A stretch of DNA of 37,117 nt from Oscillospiraceae bacterium (GCA_017937195.1 JAGBEA010000022.1:1-37117); one strand, 5' to 3'; positions 7,489-15,722 are shown, numbered from the stretch's first letter. Notes: generated by a model from the letters alone, not told the origin. Numbers and translations are program-made.

Positions 7489-8664
7489 ATGATCTATCAT
7501 TCTTTTCAGGACAAGCAGCTCTCCGCATTGGGCTTTGGCACCATGCGCCTGCCCCTGCTGGCTGACGGCGTGACCATCGATGAAGCCCAGCTGCAGGATA
7601 TGGTGCGCTGCGCCATGGAAAACGGCGTCAACTATTTTGACACCGCCGTGCCCTACCATCAGGGCAACTCCGAGATCGCCATCGGCCGCGCACTGGCGCA
7701 GTATCCCCGCGACAGCTGGTATCTGGCGGACAAGTTCCCCGGTCACCAGATCGCGGAAACTTACGACCCCGCCGCCGTATTTGAAGAGCAGCTGAAGAAG
7801 TGCGGCGTGGAGTATTTTGACTTCTATCTGCTGCATAATGTGTACGAAAACTCTGTCCACACCTATATGGATCCCAAATGGGGCATCGTGGACTATTTTG
7901 TGGAACAAAAGCGCTTGGGGCGCATCAAGCATCTGGGCTTCTCCACCCACGGCAGCCTTGCGGTGATGGAACAGCTGCTGGACTACTGCGGTGAGCATAT
8001 GGAGTTCTGCCAGATCCAGCTGAACTATCTGGACTGGACGCTGCAGGATGCCAAGGCCAAGGTGGAGCTGCTGAACAGCCGCAACATCCCCATCTGGGTG
8101 ATGGAGCCGGTGCGCGGCGGGAAACTGGCAAATCTGGCCGACGAGGATGAAGCCGTGCTGCGCGGTCTGCGCGGCGACGAGTCCATCCCCGCGTGGGCGT
8201 TCCGCTGGCTGCAGGGCATCCCCGGCGTGACAGTGGTGCTCAGCGGTATGTCCAATATGGCGCAGATGCAGGACAACATCAAGACCTTTGCCGCCCCCAA
8301 ACCGCTGACGGACGAGGAGACCGCCGCGCTGATGCGCTCGGCAGAGAAGCTGAAAAGCTCCGTGCCCTGCACCGCCTGCCGCTACTGCTGCGACGGCTGC
8401 CCCGTGGAGCTGAACATCCCCGAGCTGCTGGCCATCTACAACGAGCTGCGCATCAATCCCAGCTTCCTTGTGGGTATGCGCGTGGAGGGTATGCCGGCAG
8501 AAAAACAGCCGCAAGCCTGCCTCAACTGCGGACAGTGCAGCGCTATGTGTCCCCAGCACATCGATGTGCCTGCCGCGCTGGAGAATATGGTGGAGATTTT
8601 GAAGACCGTCCCCCGCTGGACGGACATCTGCCGCGAACGGGAAGCGGCCGCCAAGAAAAACTGA
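7489..8664 (+). CDS. Aldo/keto reductase with two C-terminal [4Fe-4S] motifs
   Basis: The product has 391 residues. The AKR barrel starts with LGFGTMRLPL (14-23). The tetrad is Asp51 and Tyr56 in YFDTAVPYHQG, Lys82 in LADKFPG and His116 in FYLLHNVYE. The tail adds two ferredoxin-type sets: C294, C297, C300 and C304 (CTACRYCCDGC), and C344, C347, C350 and C354 (CLNCGQCSAMC). Such fusions are common in strict anaerobes and suggest electron transfer from ferredoxin or to a nicotinamide. The substrate is unknown. AAGGGAGG lies just before the ATG and the gene ends at a shared terminator. Confidence 0.92.
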   Translation: MIYHSFQDKQLSALGFGTMRLPLLADGVTIDEAQLQDMVRCAMENGVNYFDTAVPYHQGNSEIAIGRALAQYPRDSWYLADKFPGHQIAETYDPAAVFEEQLKKCGVEYFDFYLLHNVYENSVHTYMDPKWGIVDYFVEQKRLGRIKHLGFSTHGSLAVMEQLLDYCGEHMEFCQIQLNYLDWTLQDAKAKVELLNSRNIPIWVMEPVRGGKLANLADEDEAVLRGLRGDESIPAWAFRWLQGIPGVTVVLSGMSNMAQMQDNIKTFAAPKPLTDEETAALMRSAEKLKSSVPCTACRYCCDGCPVELNIPELLAIYNELRINPSFLVGMRVEGMPAEKQPQACLNCGQCSAMCPQHIDVPAALENMVEILKTVPRWTDICREREAAAKKN

Positions 8665-8668
8665 ACAT

Positions 8669-8700
8669 AAAAAATGACACCCGATGGGGTGTCATTTTTT
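8669..8700. terminator. Bidirectional terminator
   Basis: A 14-bp stem (8669-8682 with 8687-8700, AAAAAATGACACCC arm, GATG loop) lies between the convergent genes ending at 8664 and 8706. Confidence 0.9.
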
Positions 8701-8705
8701 ATGCG

Positions 8706-9731
8706 TTACTTGATGATCCGCACGCCATCCAGCAGCTCCGCCTCGAAAGCTTCGCGGTGGTGACGGGTATAAAGACCGGGGAAACCGCCGGTGTGCAGGA
8801 AGATGACCTTCTCGCCCTTGGCGATCTTGCCCTCGCGCACCATCTCCAGCAGACCTGCGAAGGCCTTGCCGGTATAGCAGGGATCCAGCAGCACTGCTTC
8901 CTTCTGCGCCACATAGCACACGGCGTCGCGCACCTCGCGGCTGAGGTTATTGTAGCCGCCGCGGGTGTAGTCCTTGACGATGTCGAAATCCTCGCGGACA
9001 GCGTCGATGTCCAGACCAAACTGCGCCTTCATCTCAGCAAAGTAGTTGACGATCCGCTTTTCCTTATACTCGCCGAAGGGGGAGATGGCAATGCCGGTCA
9101 GGCGCAGGGGAGACCCCTCATTCTTCAAGCCGCAGTACAGACCCATAAAGGTGCCCATAGAGCCTACCGCATCGATGACGCGGGCGTCGCCCAGCCGCAT
9201 CTCCGCAGCCTGCTCCGTCAGTTCCACGGCGCAGTCATAATAGCCCAGTGCGCCCAGCGCGTTGCTGCCGCCCATGGGGATATAGTAGACCTTCTCGCCC
9301 TTTTCCTCATACTCGGCAGTCAGCTGTGCCACCAGCTCGTCAAACTGCAGGTTCTCATCCCGTCCGTCATCGGACTTGAGCACCACATCACAGCCCATAA
9401 TGCGGTCCAGCAGGATGTTGGCGGACACCTCGCCGGGATACTCGTCGATGGCGGCGATGCAGCACTTGAGACCGTACTTGGCAGCCACAGCGGCGGTCAG
9501 ACGGCCGTGGTTGGTCTGTGCGCCGCCCACCGTCAGCAGCATGGTGGCACCCTGCTGCAGCGCCTCTGCCACCAGATACTCCAGCTTGCGCAGCTTGTTG
9601 CCGCCTGCGCCCCAGGAGGTCAGGTCATCGCGCTTGAAATACAGCTGGATCCCCAGCTCGCGGGACAGTGTGGGCATATATTCAACGGGGGTCTTACCCA
9701 CCAAGGACAGCTTTTTGATACCGAAAGGCAT
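8706..9731 (-). CDS. dcyD: D-cysteine desulfhydrase / ACC deaminase-family PLP enzyme
   Basis: The product has 341 residues, the normal length for the family. GAGGNKLRKLEYL (41-53) carries the PLP Lys46. GGAQTNHGRLTA (69-80) is the substrate loop and LHTGGFPGLY the C-terminal active-site loop. D-cysteine desulfhydrases release pyruvate, ammonia and sulfide; ACC deaminases open the cyclopropane ring. Most bacterial members lacking the ACC-specific pattern act on D-cysteine or related D-amino acids, so the symbol is tentative. AAAAAGGAG precedes the ATG. It lies downstream of lysA beyond a terminator and no good promoter was seen in the 70-base gap, so it may depend on read-through. Confidence 0.8.
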   Translation of the reverse strand: MPFGIKKLSLVGKTPVEYMPTLSRELGIQLYFKRDDLTSWGAGGNKLRKLEYLVAEALQQGATMLLTVGGAQTNHGRLTAAVAAKYGLKCCIAAIDEYPGEVSANILLDRIMGCDVVLKSDDGRDENLQFDELVAQLTAEYEEKGEKVYYIPMGGSNALGALGYYDCAVELTEQAAEMRLGDARVIDAVGSMGTFMGLYCGLKNEGSPLRLTGIAISPFGEYKEKRIVNYFAEMKAQFGLDIDAVREDFDIVKDYTRGGYNNLSREVRDAVCYVAQKEAVLLDPCYTGKAFAGLLEMVREGKIAKGEKVIFLHTGGFPGLYTRHHREAFEAELLDGVRIIK

Positions 9732-9755
9732 AGCAATTACACTCCTTTTTCCTTG

Positions 9756-9792
9756 AAAAAAGCGGGAGATATGATGTATCTCCCGCTTTTTT
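9756..9792 (-). terminator. Terminator after lysA
   Basis: A 16-bp stem (9756-9771 with 9777-9792) with AAAAAAGCGGGAGATA arm and five-base loop lies between lysA and the desulfhydrase gene. On the minus strand it ends in TTTTTT. Confidence 0.85.
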
Positions 9793-9801
9793 GATTATTT
9801 C

Positions 9802-11103
9802 TTACAGATCGTTCATGCACAGGTCAGCGAAGGACTCACGGCGCACAGCAACATAGCTCTCGTTGCCGCCGCGCAGCATTACGATGGGAGCGCGAGGCAG
9901 ACGGTTATAGTTGGAAGCCATAGAGTAGTTGTAAGCGCCGGTGGTGCACACAGCCACGGTGTCGCCGCGACCCACGCTGGAGGGAACGCTGACGCCTTCC
10001 TGAATGATGTCGCCGCTCTCGCAGCAGCGGCCCACGATGGAGGCAACAAAGTCGCACTCCTCGTTCATCTTGTTGGCCACCAGGCAGGTGTACTTGGAGC
10101 CGTACAGAGCGAAGCGGGGGTTATCGGGCATACCGCCGTCGATGGACACATAGTTCTTATAGCCGGGGATCTTCTTCACGGTGCCGCAGGTATACAGCGT
10201 CATACCGGCAGCGGCCACGATGCTGCGGCCGGGCTCCATATGGATCTCGGGCATCTCGATGTTCAGACGGGCGCAGGCCTCCTTGATGGCGGCAGCCACC
10301 TGACCGACCTTGGTGTCCACATCCAGATAGGGATCGGACTCCACATAGCGCACGCCATAACCGCCGCCCAGGTCCAGCTGGGGTGCCATATAGCCGTGCT
10401 TGTTCTTCATATCAGCGATGAACTCCAGCATCACAACAGCGGCGCGCTCGAAGATGTCCTCACCGAACACCTGAGAACCGACGTGGCAGTGGAAGCCCAT
10501 CAGCTCCACGTGAGGCTGTGCCAGGGTGAAGACAGTGATCTCCTCGGCCTGACCGGTCTCGATGGCGGAGCCGAACTTGGAGTCCACCTTACCGGTGGCG
10601 ATGGCCTCATAGGTGTGGGGGTCAATGCCGGGGGTCAGGCGCAGCAGCACCTTCTGGCGGATGCCGCGGCGGGCAGCCTCAGCCTCGATGGCCTTGATCT
10701 CCTCCACGTTGTCAGCCACGAAATATCCGATGTTGTTGTCCATACCGTAGGCAATGTCGGCATCGGTCTTGTTGTTGCTGTGGAAATAGGCGTGGCTCAG
10801 GTCATAGCCGGCCTGAATGGCGGTGTACATCTCGCCGGAGGACACCACATCGATGCCCATATTCTCCTCGCGCATGATCTCATAGATGCGCTTGAAGCAG
10901 TTGGCCTTGGAGGCGTACAGGGGGCGGGCGTTCTCGCCGAAATGCTTCTTGAAAGCAGCGGTATAGACGCGGCAGCTCTCGCGGATCTTATCCTCGTCCA
11001 TCAGGTACAGGGGCGTGCCGTACTGCTTGGCCAGTTCCACGGTGTCCTGACCGGCAAAATACAGATGGCCGTTCTGGCCCACGGTAATGTTATCGCAGAT
11101 CAT
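9802..11103 (-). CDS. lysA: Diaminopimelate decarboxylase
   Basis: The product has 433 residues. It decarboxylates meso-diaminopimelate to L-lysine with PLP. The alanine-racemase-like barrel carries PLYASKANC (61-69, PLP Lys66), HCHVGSQ (205-211), the glycine loop LGGGYG (245-250) and EPGRSIVAAAG (290-300). The CESGD motif near residue 365 supplies the second-subunit Cys. Start choice: an ATG at 11112 abuts the AAGAAGG site directly, whereas the ATG at 11103 is nine bases away, so 11103 is preferred. It lies near dapF, consistent with a lysine/wall-precursor neighbourhood, but a 230-base gap with a hairpin separates it from the symporter gene. Confidence 0.93.
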   Translation of the reverse strand: MICDNITVGQNGHLYFAGQDTVELAKQYGTPLYLMDEDKIRESCRVYTAAFKKHFGENARPLYASKANCFKRIYEIMREENMGIDVVSSGEMYTAIQAGYDLSHAYFHSNNKTDADIAYGMDNNIGYFVADNVEEIKAIEAEAARRGIRQKVLLRLTPGIDPHTYEAIATGKVDSKFGSAIETGQAEEITVFTLAQPHVELMGFHCHVGSQVFGEDIFERAAVVMLEFIADMKNKHGYMAPQLDLGGGYGVRYVESDPYLDVDTKVGQVAAAIKEACARLNIEMPEIHMEPGRSIVAAAGMTLYTCGTVKKIPGYKNYVSIDGGMPDNPRFALYGSKYTCLVANKMNEECDFVASIVGRCCESGDIIQEGVSVPSSVGRGDTVAVCTTGAYNYSMASNYNRLPRAPIVMLRGGNESYVAVRRESFADLCMNDL

Positions 11104-11247
11104 TGGTAGCATCCTTCTTTCTTTCGTTCTTTCTTATGTATCAGAAGAGTCGCCCACAGGCGGCTTCGTATACTCGAAGTTAATAGGGGGTTGCGCTTGT
11201 TGACAGATGTTTCGGTATTACGGGAATTTTCGGTCATTTGAGGAGGT

Positions 11248-11287
11248 GGCGGGAGACCGCGGCTCAACCACACCGCGGCCGCCCGCC
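11248..11287 (-). terminator. Strong GC hairpin downstream of the symporter gene
   Basis: GGCGGG (11248-11253) pairs with CCCGCC (11282-11287) and CCGCGG (11257-11262) with CCGCGG (11273-11278), with a small internal loop. No T tract follows on either strand, so it may be an intrinsic terminator of poor quality or a 3' stabilising hairpin. The rest of 11104-11333 shows no gene and no clear lysA promoter. Confidence 0.45.
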
Positions 11288-11333
11288 TAAGTAAATCACT
11301 CTATATCAGAGCAAAAATGCTTTTCAGCTGTGC

Positions 11334-12593
11334 TTATTCAGCAGCAGCGCCCTTCTTGGAAGCCAGAGCCTTCTGCAGCCAATCCTTGCCGTCCACGAAA
11401 CGGGAGACGATGAAGCAGACGACATAGTCGCCGGCGGAGTTGATCATGGTTGCGGGAGGATCGACCAGGTTGCCGATGGCCACCAGGATGGGGAATGCCA
11501 GCTCGATCTGGGTGGGGAAGAAGATGGAGCAGATGATGTACTCACCGATGTAGCCGCCGCCGGGGACGCCGGACATACCAACGGAGGACAGAACGGCGAC
11601 CAGAACGATCAGAGGCAGGGAGCCCCAGGTCACTTCCTTGCCGAACACACCCCAAACAAACAGGATCTTCAGCACGCAGGAGAAGCAGGAGCCGTCCATG
11701 TGCATGGTAGCACCCAGGGGGCAGACCATCTCAGCAACGTCCTTGGAGATGCCGGTATCAGCGGCAGCATCCAGGTTGGTGGGGATGGTAGCAACGGAAG
11801 AGCAGGTACCCAGAGACACAACCGCGGGGCGGGTGATGTGCTGGAACATGGTCTTGATGCCGCCCTTGCCGCCGCCGAACCATGCGAACAGGGGGAAGGC
11901 GGTGAAGATGTACACGAAGCACAGAGGATAGTACACAGCCAGAGCGCGGCCATATGCACCGGCCATCTGAGGACCGTAGGTAGCCATCAGGTCGGCGAAG
12001 ATAGCGAAGAACGCAACGGGAGCGTAGTAGGTGATGATCTTGACGAACTTCATCATCACGTCGCTCAGGGCGCTCAGCCACTGGGCGATGGGGCCATCGG
12101 GACCGCCGGCCAGGTTGGCAGAGAAGCCAAACAGCACGGAGAACACGATCAGGGGCAGCATAGCCTTGCGGCTCAGCAGACCGGCAAAGTCGCTGACGGT
12201 GAAGAAGTTGACGATCATGTCGGACAGGGAGGCGTACTCGCCCATCTCCTCGCCAGAGATGTTGGTCCAGGGCTCCAGAACGGGAGGCACGACCTTCAGG
12301 ATGACGAACATGATGACAGCGGCGATAGCGCCGGTGACAACGAAGGTAGCAACGGTGGTGCCCATGATCTTACCGGCGCGCTTGCGGCTCTTGGTGCAGG
12401 CGACGGAGGTGGAGATAGAGGCAAACACCAGGGGAACGACCACGCAGAACATCATGTTGATAAACACGGTGCCCAGGGGCTTGATCACAGCAGCGAAGTC
12501 GGGGAACAGCCAGCCGACGAGGCAGCCGAGGACCATTGCGCCCAGCAGGATAGCCAGGAACGCATAGTTTTTCATGACGGATTTCTTATCCAT
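11334..12593 (-). CDS. DAACS-family dicarboxylate/amino acid:cation symporter
   Basis: The 419-residue membrane protein has the DAACS (PF00375, GltP/SstT/DctA) architecture. Signature parts are the serine-containing hairpin LGTCSSVATIPTNLDAA, the TM7 motif GATMHMDGS and the TM8 region DPPATMINSAGD, where glutamate carriers usually have DxxRTxxNVxGD. The Arg that pairs with the acidic side chain is not in its usual place (DPPATM), so substrates may be neutral or small amino acids instead of glutamate or aspartate. AGGAGG lies 11 bases before the ATG. It is 76 bases behind dapF on the same strand and should share the sigma-54 promoter. Confidence 0.87.
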   Translation of the reverse strand: MDKKSVMKNYAFLAILLGAMVLGCLVGWLFPDFAAVIKPLGTVFINMMFCVVVPLVFASISTSVACTKSRKRAGKIMGTTVATFVVTGAIAAVIMFVILKVVPPVLEPWTNISGEEMGEYASLSDMIVNFFTVSDFAGLLSRKAMLPLIVFSVLFGFSANLAGGPDGPIAQWLSALSDVMMKFVKIITYYAPVAFFAIFADLMATYGPQMAGAYGRALAVYYPLCFVYIFTAFPLFAWFGGGKGGIKTMFQHITRPAVVSLGTCSSVATIPTNLDAAADTGISKDVAEMVCPLGATMHMDGSCFSCVLKILFVWGVFGKEVTWGSLPLIVLVAVLSSVGMSGVPGGGYIGEYIICSIFFPTQIELAFPILVAIGNLVDPPATMINSAGDYVVCFIVSRFVDGKDWLQKALASKKGAAAE

Positions 12594-12669
12594 ACTTAGA
12601 AACTCCTCCTAACAGAATTTTGCGGTTGATTTTATTTTATGTGAAGCTTTGCTTGCTTAACATACGAAT

Positions 12670-13509
12670 TTACAGCGTCAGCTCATCATCCAGCACCTCG
12701 CCGCAGCACACCATATTGGTGGGGCCGGTGAGATACAGATTCTTGATGGTGTCGCCCTCGCGGTCGATGTCGATGATCAGCTGACCGCCGGTCATATTGA
12801 CCTTCACGTTCTTGCCGCTGACAAGACCCTTCATGGTCAGTACGCTGACCAGAGAGCCGGTGCCGGTGCCGCAGGCGTAGGTGAAATCCTCCACGCCGCG
12901 CTCGTAGGTGCGCTCCAGCACCTCGTCCTCGCCGGTGATCTCATAGAAGTTGACATTGGCGCCCTTGGGGAACGCCTCGTGGTAGCGCAGCTTGCGGCCC
13001 AGATCGAACAGCAGACGTTCGGGGAAATCGGCCAGACCCTCGATGGGCACCACTGCGTGGGGGATGCCGGGGTTGCCCAGCTCCACATAGGCGCAATCGC
13101 GCATGGTGCCGTCCAGCTCCACGGGGTAGTTCACCTCCAGAACGGAGGGATCGTTGAGGCGGATCTTGTAAAGGCGCTTGTTGATGCGGTGGCCGATCAC
13201 CACGCCGGCAGTAGTCTCCACCGTCTGCACATCGCCTGCCAGACCGGTTTCATAGCCGAAGCGGCAAATGCAGCGTGCGCCGTTGCCGCACATCTCGCCC
13301 ATGCTGCCATCAGAGTTGTAGAACATCATACGGTAATCCGCATCGCCCAGAGGCTTTTCCACAAACATCATACCGTCAGCGCCGATAGACATATGACGCT
13401 CACACAGCGTTTTTGCAATGATACCGTACTTGGCAGGATCGATGGCGCCATCCATATTGTTGATGATGACAAAGTCATTGCCTGCGCCGTTCATTTTCCA
13501 GAACTTCAT
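12670..13509 (-). CDS. dapF: Diaminopimelate epimerase
   Basis: The product has 279 residues, the usual size. It interconverts LL- and meso-diaminopimelate without cofactor, using two Cys. Both are present: Cys74 in MCGNGARC (73-80) and Cys213 in ACGTGTGS (212-219). GNDF (10-13) and FYNSDGS (63-69) bind substrate. The GNPHxV loop carries a short insert (GNPGIPHAVV, 145-154). AAAAGGAG precedes the ATG. The gene is preceded by a sigma-54 promoter at 13567-13583, unusual for a housekeeping lysine enzyme, so a role as an amino-acid epimerase in catabolism is also possible. Confidence 0.92.
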   Translation of the reverse strand: MKFWKMNGAGNDFVIINNMDGAIDPAKYGIIAKTLCERHMSIGADGMMFVEKPLGDADYRMMFYNSDGSMGEMCGNGARCICRFGYETGLAGDVQTVETTAGVVIGHRINKRLYKIRLNDPSVLEVNYPVELDGTMRDCAYVELGNPGIPHAVVPIEGLADFPERLLFDLGRKLRYHEAFPKGANVNFYEITGEDEVLERTYERGVEDFTYACGTGTGSLVSVLTMKGLVSGKNVKVNMTGGQLIIDIDREGDTIKNLYLTGPTNMVCCGEVLDDELTL

Positions 13510-13566
13510 ACTCGTCTTCTCCTTTTCTGACGGGCAGCTGTGCTGCTTTTTTCATTTCTTTTATAT

Positions 13567-13583
13567 AGCAATTTTTATGCCAA
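13567..13583 (-). promoter_or_regulatory. Sigma-54 (-24/-12) promoter of dapF and the symporter gene
   Basis: The minus strand reads TTGGCATAAAAATTGCT. The GG of the -24 box and the GC of the -12 box have exactly the spacing of the consensus TGGCACG-N4-TTGCW, with TTGC and TTGGCA both intact. The expected start is near 13556, giving a leader of about 47 bases to dapF. A sigma-54 activator gene ends about 210 bases upstream. Confidence 0.75.
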
Positions 13584-13623
13584 CTCTTGCTTGTTTTCCC
13601 ATTTTTGGAACAGCTCACAAAAC

Positions 13624-13691
13624 TACTGCGTCTTTTTCGGCGAATCCACCGAGGAATTCGCCCGAATTTCACCGTATTTTTCGACGCAGTA
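13624..13691. repeat. Nested inverted repeat upstream of the sigma-54 promoter
   Basis: TACTGCGTC (13624-13632) is inverted at 13683-13691. Inside lies a second inverted repeat (TTCGGCGAAT at 13636-13645 with ATTCGCCCGAA at 13656-13666, one bulge). It sits 70-135 bases upstream of the predicted transcription start, where enhancer sites for sigma-54 activators usually lie. Confidence 0.5.
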
Positions 13692-13723
13692 AGGATTTTT
13701 TCTTCATCCTGTGACAAAAGCAT

Positions 13724-13776
13724 CACCTTGAGTTCTATTTTCGGGACTACTATTCCCGTTTTTAGAACCCAAGGTG
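13724..13776. repeat. Interrupted inverted repeat at the 3' end of the activator gene
   Basis: CACCTTG (13724-13730) pairs with CAAGGTG (13770-13776), GTTCTA (13732-13737) with TAGAAC (13763-13768), and CGGG (13742-13745) with CCCG (13755-13758). It begins just after the activator's stop and could be its terminator, although the following T tract is weak (GATGCTTTT on the minus strand), or an activator binding site. Confidence 0.5.
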
Positions 13777-13791
13777 ATTTCTTCTGTTTCT

Positions 13792-15603
13792 TCAGCTCAA
13801 TTGATACTCTTTCAGCTTGCCGTAAAACACGGTTTTGGACAGCCCCAGCTCCTCCATAGCGGCGGTACGGTTGCCGCCGCACTGTGCCAGCGTCTGGCGG
13901 ATGATCCGTTTCTCCTCCGCTTTGAGCCGGTCTTTCAGTGTCAGCCGCTCCGGCTCGCTTTCCAGCCGGATATGCTCGGCATAAATAATGTCCGATTCCG
14001 ACAGCGCCACCGCACTCTCCAGCACATTCTCCAGCTCGCGGATATTGCCGGGCCAGTCGTACATCAAAAGACGGCTGAACGCCTCGCCGGAGAGATATTT
14101 GTCCGGCACACGGTACTTCTCACGGATGCGGTCCATCAGGTTGTTGATCAGCACATACAGATCCTCCTGACACTCCCGCAGCGGCGGCAGCTCCACAGCA
14201 AAGGCGCTGAGCCGGTAGTACAGATCCTGCCGGAAACGACCGGCGGACACCTCCTGCCGCAGATTGCGGTTGGTAGCGGCAATGATGCGCACATCCACCG
14301 GGATCGTCTTGGTGGAACCCACGCGGGTCAGCGTCTTATTTTGGATCACATTCAGCAGCTTCGCCTGAATGTTCAGCGGGATCTCGCCAATCTCATCAAG
14401 AAAGATGGTGCCGCCGTCCGCCTCCTCGAAGAAGCCGGCCTTGCCCTTGGGATTGGCGCCGGTAAAGGCGCCGCCCACATAGCCGAACATCTCACTTTCA
14501 AAAAGGGTGGGGGTCACAGTGGAGCAATCCACCGTGATGAACGGACCTTTTCGGGGCTGTGCCTGCGCGATGGCGCGGGCGAGGAAGGATTTGCCGGTGC
14601 CGCTCTCGCCGGTCAGCAGCACATTGCAGTCCAGCTGGGACAGCCGGTACGCGTAGCGCCGCACCGACGCCATAGCCGGCGAGTTGCCGAACAGCGCCGT
14701 AAATTCCATATTTTCCGCCGGCAGCCCCAGCTCCGCCGCACGGAATTTGCGCTCCGCCGCAGAGATGGCGCTGTTGCGCTCCATAATGGTCACCCGAATA
14801 TCCTCAAAGCGGCGGAATTTGACGATGACGCCGCTGATGGTACCATCCTCCTCCACCGGCAGGATAGACGCCGACAGCGCGTAGCCGTTGATCTCGTACT
14901 CCTCGTCCTCATAGCGGGACACCTTGCCGCTGAGCACATCCTGCAGATGCTGTTCAAACCGGTCGCCCTCGAAAAACTCGCGGAAATAGTAGCCCTCCAC
15001 CTTGATCTCACCGTCGGGGCTCTTGGCCTGGAAGGAGGCGCCGCGCAGCAGATTGCCGATACCCTCCTTGCGGGCGGAGTAACCCTTTTCCTCCCAGAAC
15101 TTCACCTCGCCGGTTTTGCCGTCCAACACAACACACTGGCAGATGGACATAAAATAGCTGATGGCATAAGTCGTGTCGTGTACTGTGACAGAGACCTCTT
15201 TGCCGTCTATGGCGATGCGGATGGGAATGCCCTCCCACACCGTCTCCAGATGCAGCGCGGTGGCATCGCGGCGGCGCAGATATTTATACACCGGACGCAG
15301 TTGGGATTCGCCGAACACGCCCACCGCCGCCAGCATATCACCGGGCTGCAGCTTCTTGTCGCAGATACCCAGCACCGCCAGATCCTCCTGCTGCAGACCG
15401 CCGTCATCGGCGCCCATAGCGCTGGTGGCCATGATGATCAGATCGCCCTGCTCCAGCCGTCCGGCAGGATGGGACTCGCTGCTGTGATTGAAAAGACCGA
15501 ACCGCTCCTTGGCCTGACGGTTGATATGTGTGACGATGCCGTCGTGGTCAAGGGCAAAAATCGAATGAGATGAGCTGTCCAGCAGGCTTTCCAGAATGTT
15601 CAT
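13792..15603 (-). CDS. Sigma-54-dependent transcriptional activator with PAS domains
   Basis: The product has 603 residues from the ATG at 15603 (AAGGAG seven bases before). A PAS domain lies near 5-40 (HSIFALDHDGIVTHINR) and a PAS-like region near 185-270. The AAA+ domain has Walker A GESGTGKS (332-339), the sigma-54 contact loop GAFTGA (378-383), Walker B GGTIFLDE (397-404) and the arginine-finger region FRQDLYYRL (457-465). A Fis-type HTH ends the protein (GGNRTAAMEELGLSKTVFY, 576-594). It should remodel sigma-54 polymerase in response to an unknown ligand. The nearest target is the sigma-54 promoter just downstream, in front of dapF and a DAACS symporter, so the signal may be an amino acid. 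Confidence 0.95.
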   Translation of the reverse strand: MNILESLLDSSSHSIFALDHDGIVTHINRQAKERFGLFNHSSESHPAGRLEQGDLIIMATSAMGADDGGLQQEDLAVLGICDKKLQPGDMLAAVGVFGESQLRPVYKYLRRRDATALHLETVWEGIPIRIAIDGKEVSVTVHDTTYAISYFMSICQCVVLDGKTGEVKFWEEKGYSARKEGIGNLLRGASFQAKSPDGEIKVEGYYFREFFEGDRFEQHLQDVLSGKVSRYEDEEYEINGYALSASILPVEEDGTISGVIVKFRRFEDIRVTIMERNSAISAAERKFRAAELGLPAENMEFTALFGNSPAMASVRRYAYRLSQLDCNVLLTGESGTGKSFLARAIAQAQPRKGPFITVDCSTVTPTLFESEMFGYVGGAFTGANPKGKAGFFEEADGGTIFLDEIGEIPLNIQAKLLNVIQNKTLTRVGSTKTIPVDVRIIAATNRNLRQEVSAGRFRQDLYYRLSAFAVELPPLRECQEDLYVLINNLMDRIREKYRVPDKYLSGEAFSRLLMYDWPGNIRELENVLESAVALSESDIIYAEHIRLESEPERLTLKDRLKAEEKRIIRQTLAQCGGNRTAAMEELGLSKTVFYGKLKEYQLS

Positions 15604-15693
15604 GGGCAGTCTCCTTTCTCCGCGCAGCGCGCATTTTGATATCTTATTGTACAATATCCGCTCCGCTATTGCAAGGCAAAGCCCCCACATTGG

Positions 15694-15722
15694 TTTCCCC
15701 TGACGGCGGCGGCACATATAAT
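15694..15722 (+). promoter_or_regulatory. Possible promoter of the ABC importer operon
   Basis: A perfect TATAAT (15717-15722) has only a weak TTTCCC (15694-15699) 17 bases upstream. No TPP riboswitch signature is present in the short leader. Confidence 0.4.

Noticed and set aside
6808-8559. Long open minus-strand frame extending the hydrolase gene to 841 codons
   Set aside because: It lies antisense to the ATC-hydrolase and aldo/keto reductase genes. The hydrolase family begins at the ATG at 6807, which has a good ribosome site.
11200-11205. Perfect TTGACA as a plus-strand promoter
   Set aside because: No -10 hexamer lies 16-18 bases downstream, and no plus-strand gene follows.
11104-11333. 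Possible lysine riboswitch before lysA
   Set aside because: The five-way-junction motifs of the lysine riboswitch were not found; only a simple hairpin is present.
9802-13509. Long plus-strand open frames opposite lysA, the symporter and dapF
   Set aside because: They are shadows produced by codon bias in GC-rich genes, have no ribosome sites and encode low-complexity His/Gly/Leu stretches.
13529-13548. Short GCAGC hairpin with T6 on the plus strand in the dapF leader
   Set aside because: The stem is only five bases and there is no plus-strand gene to terminate.
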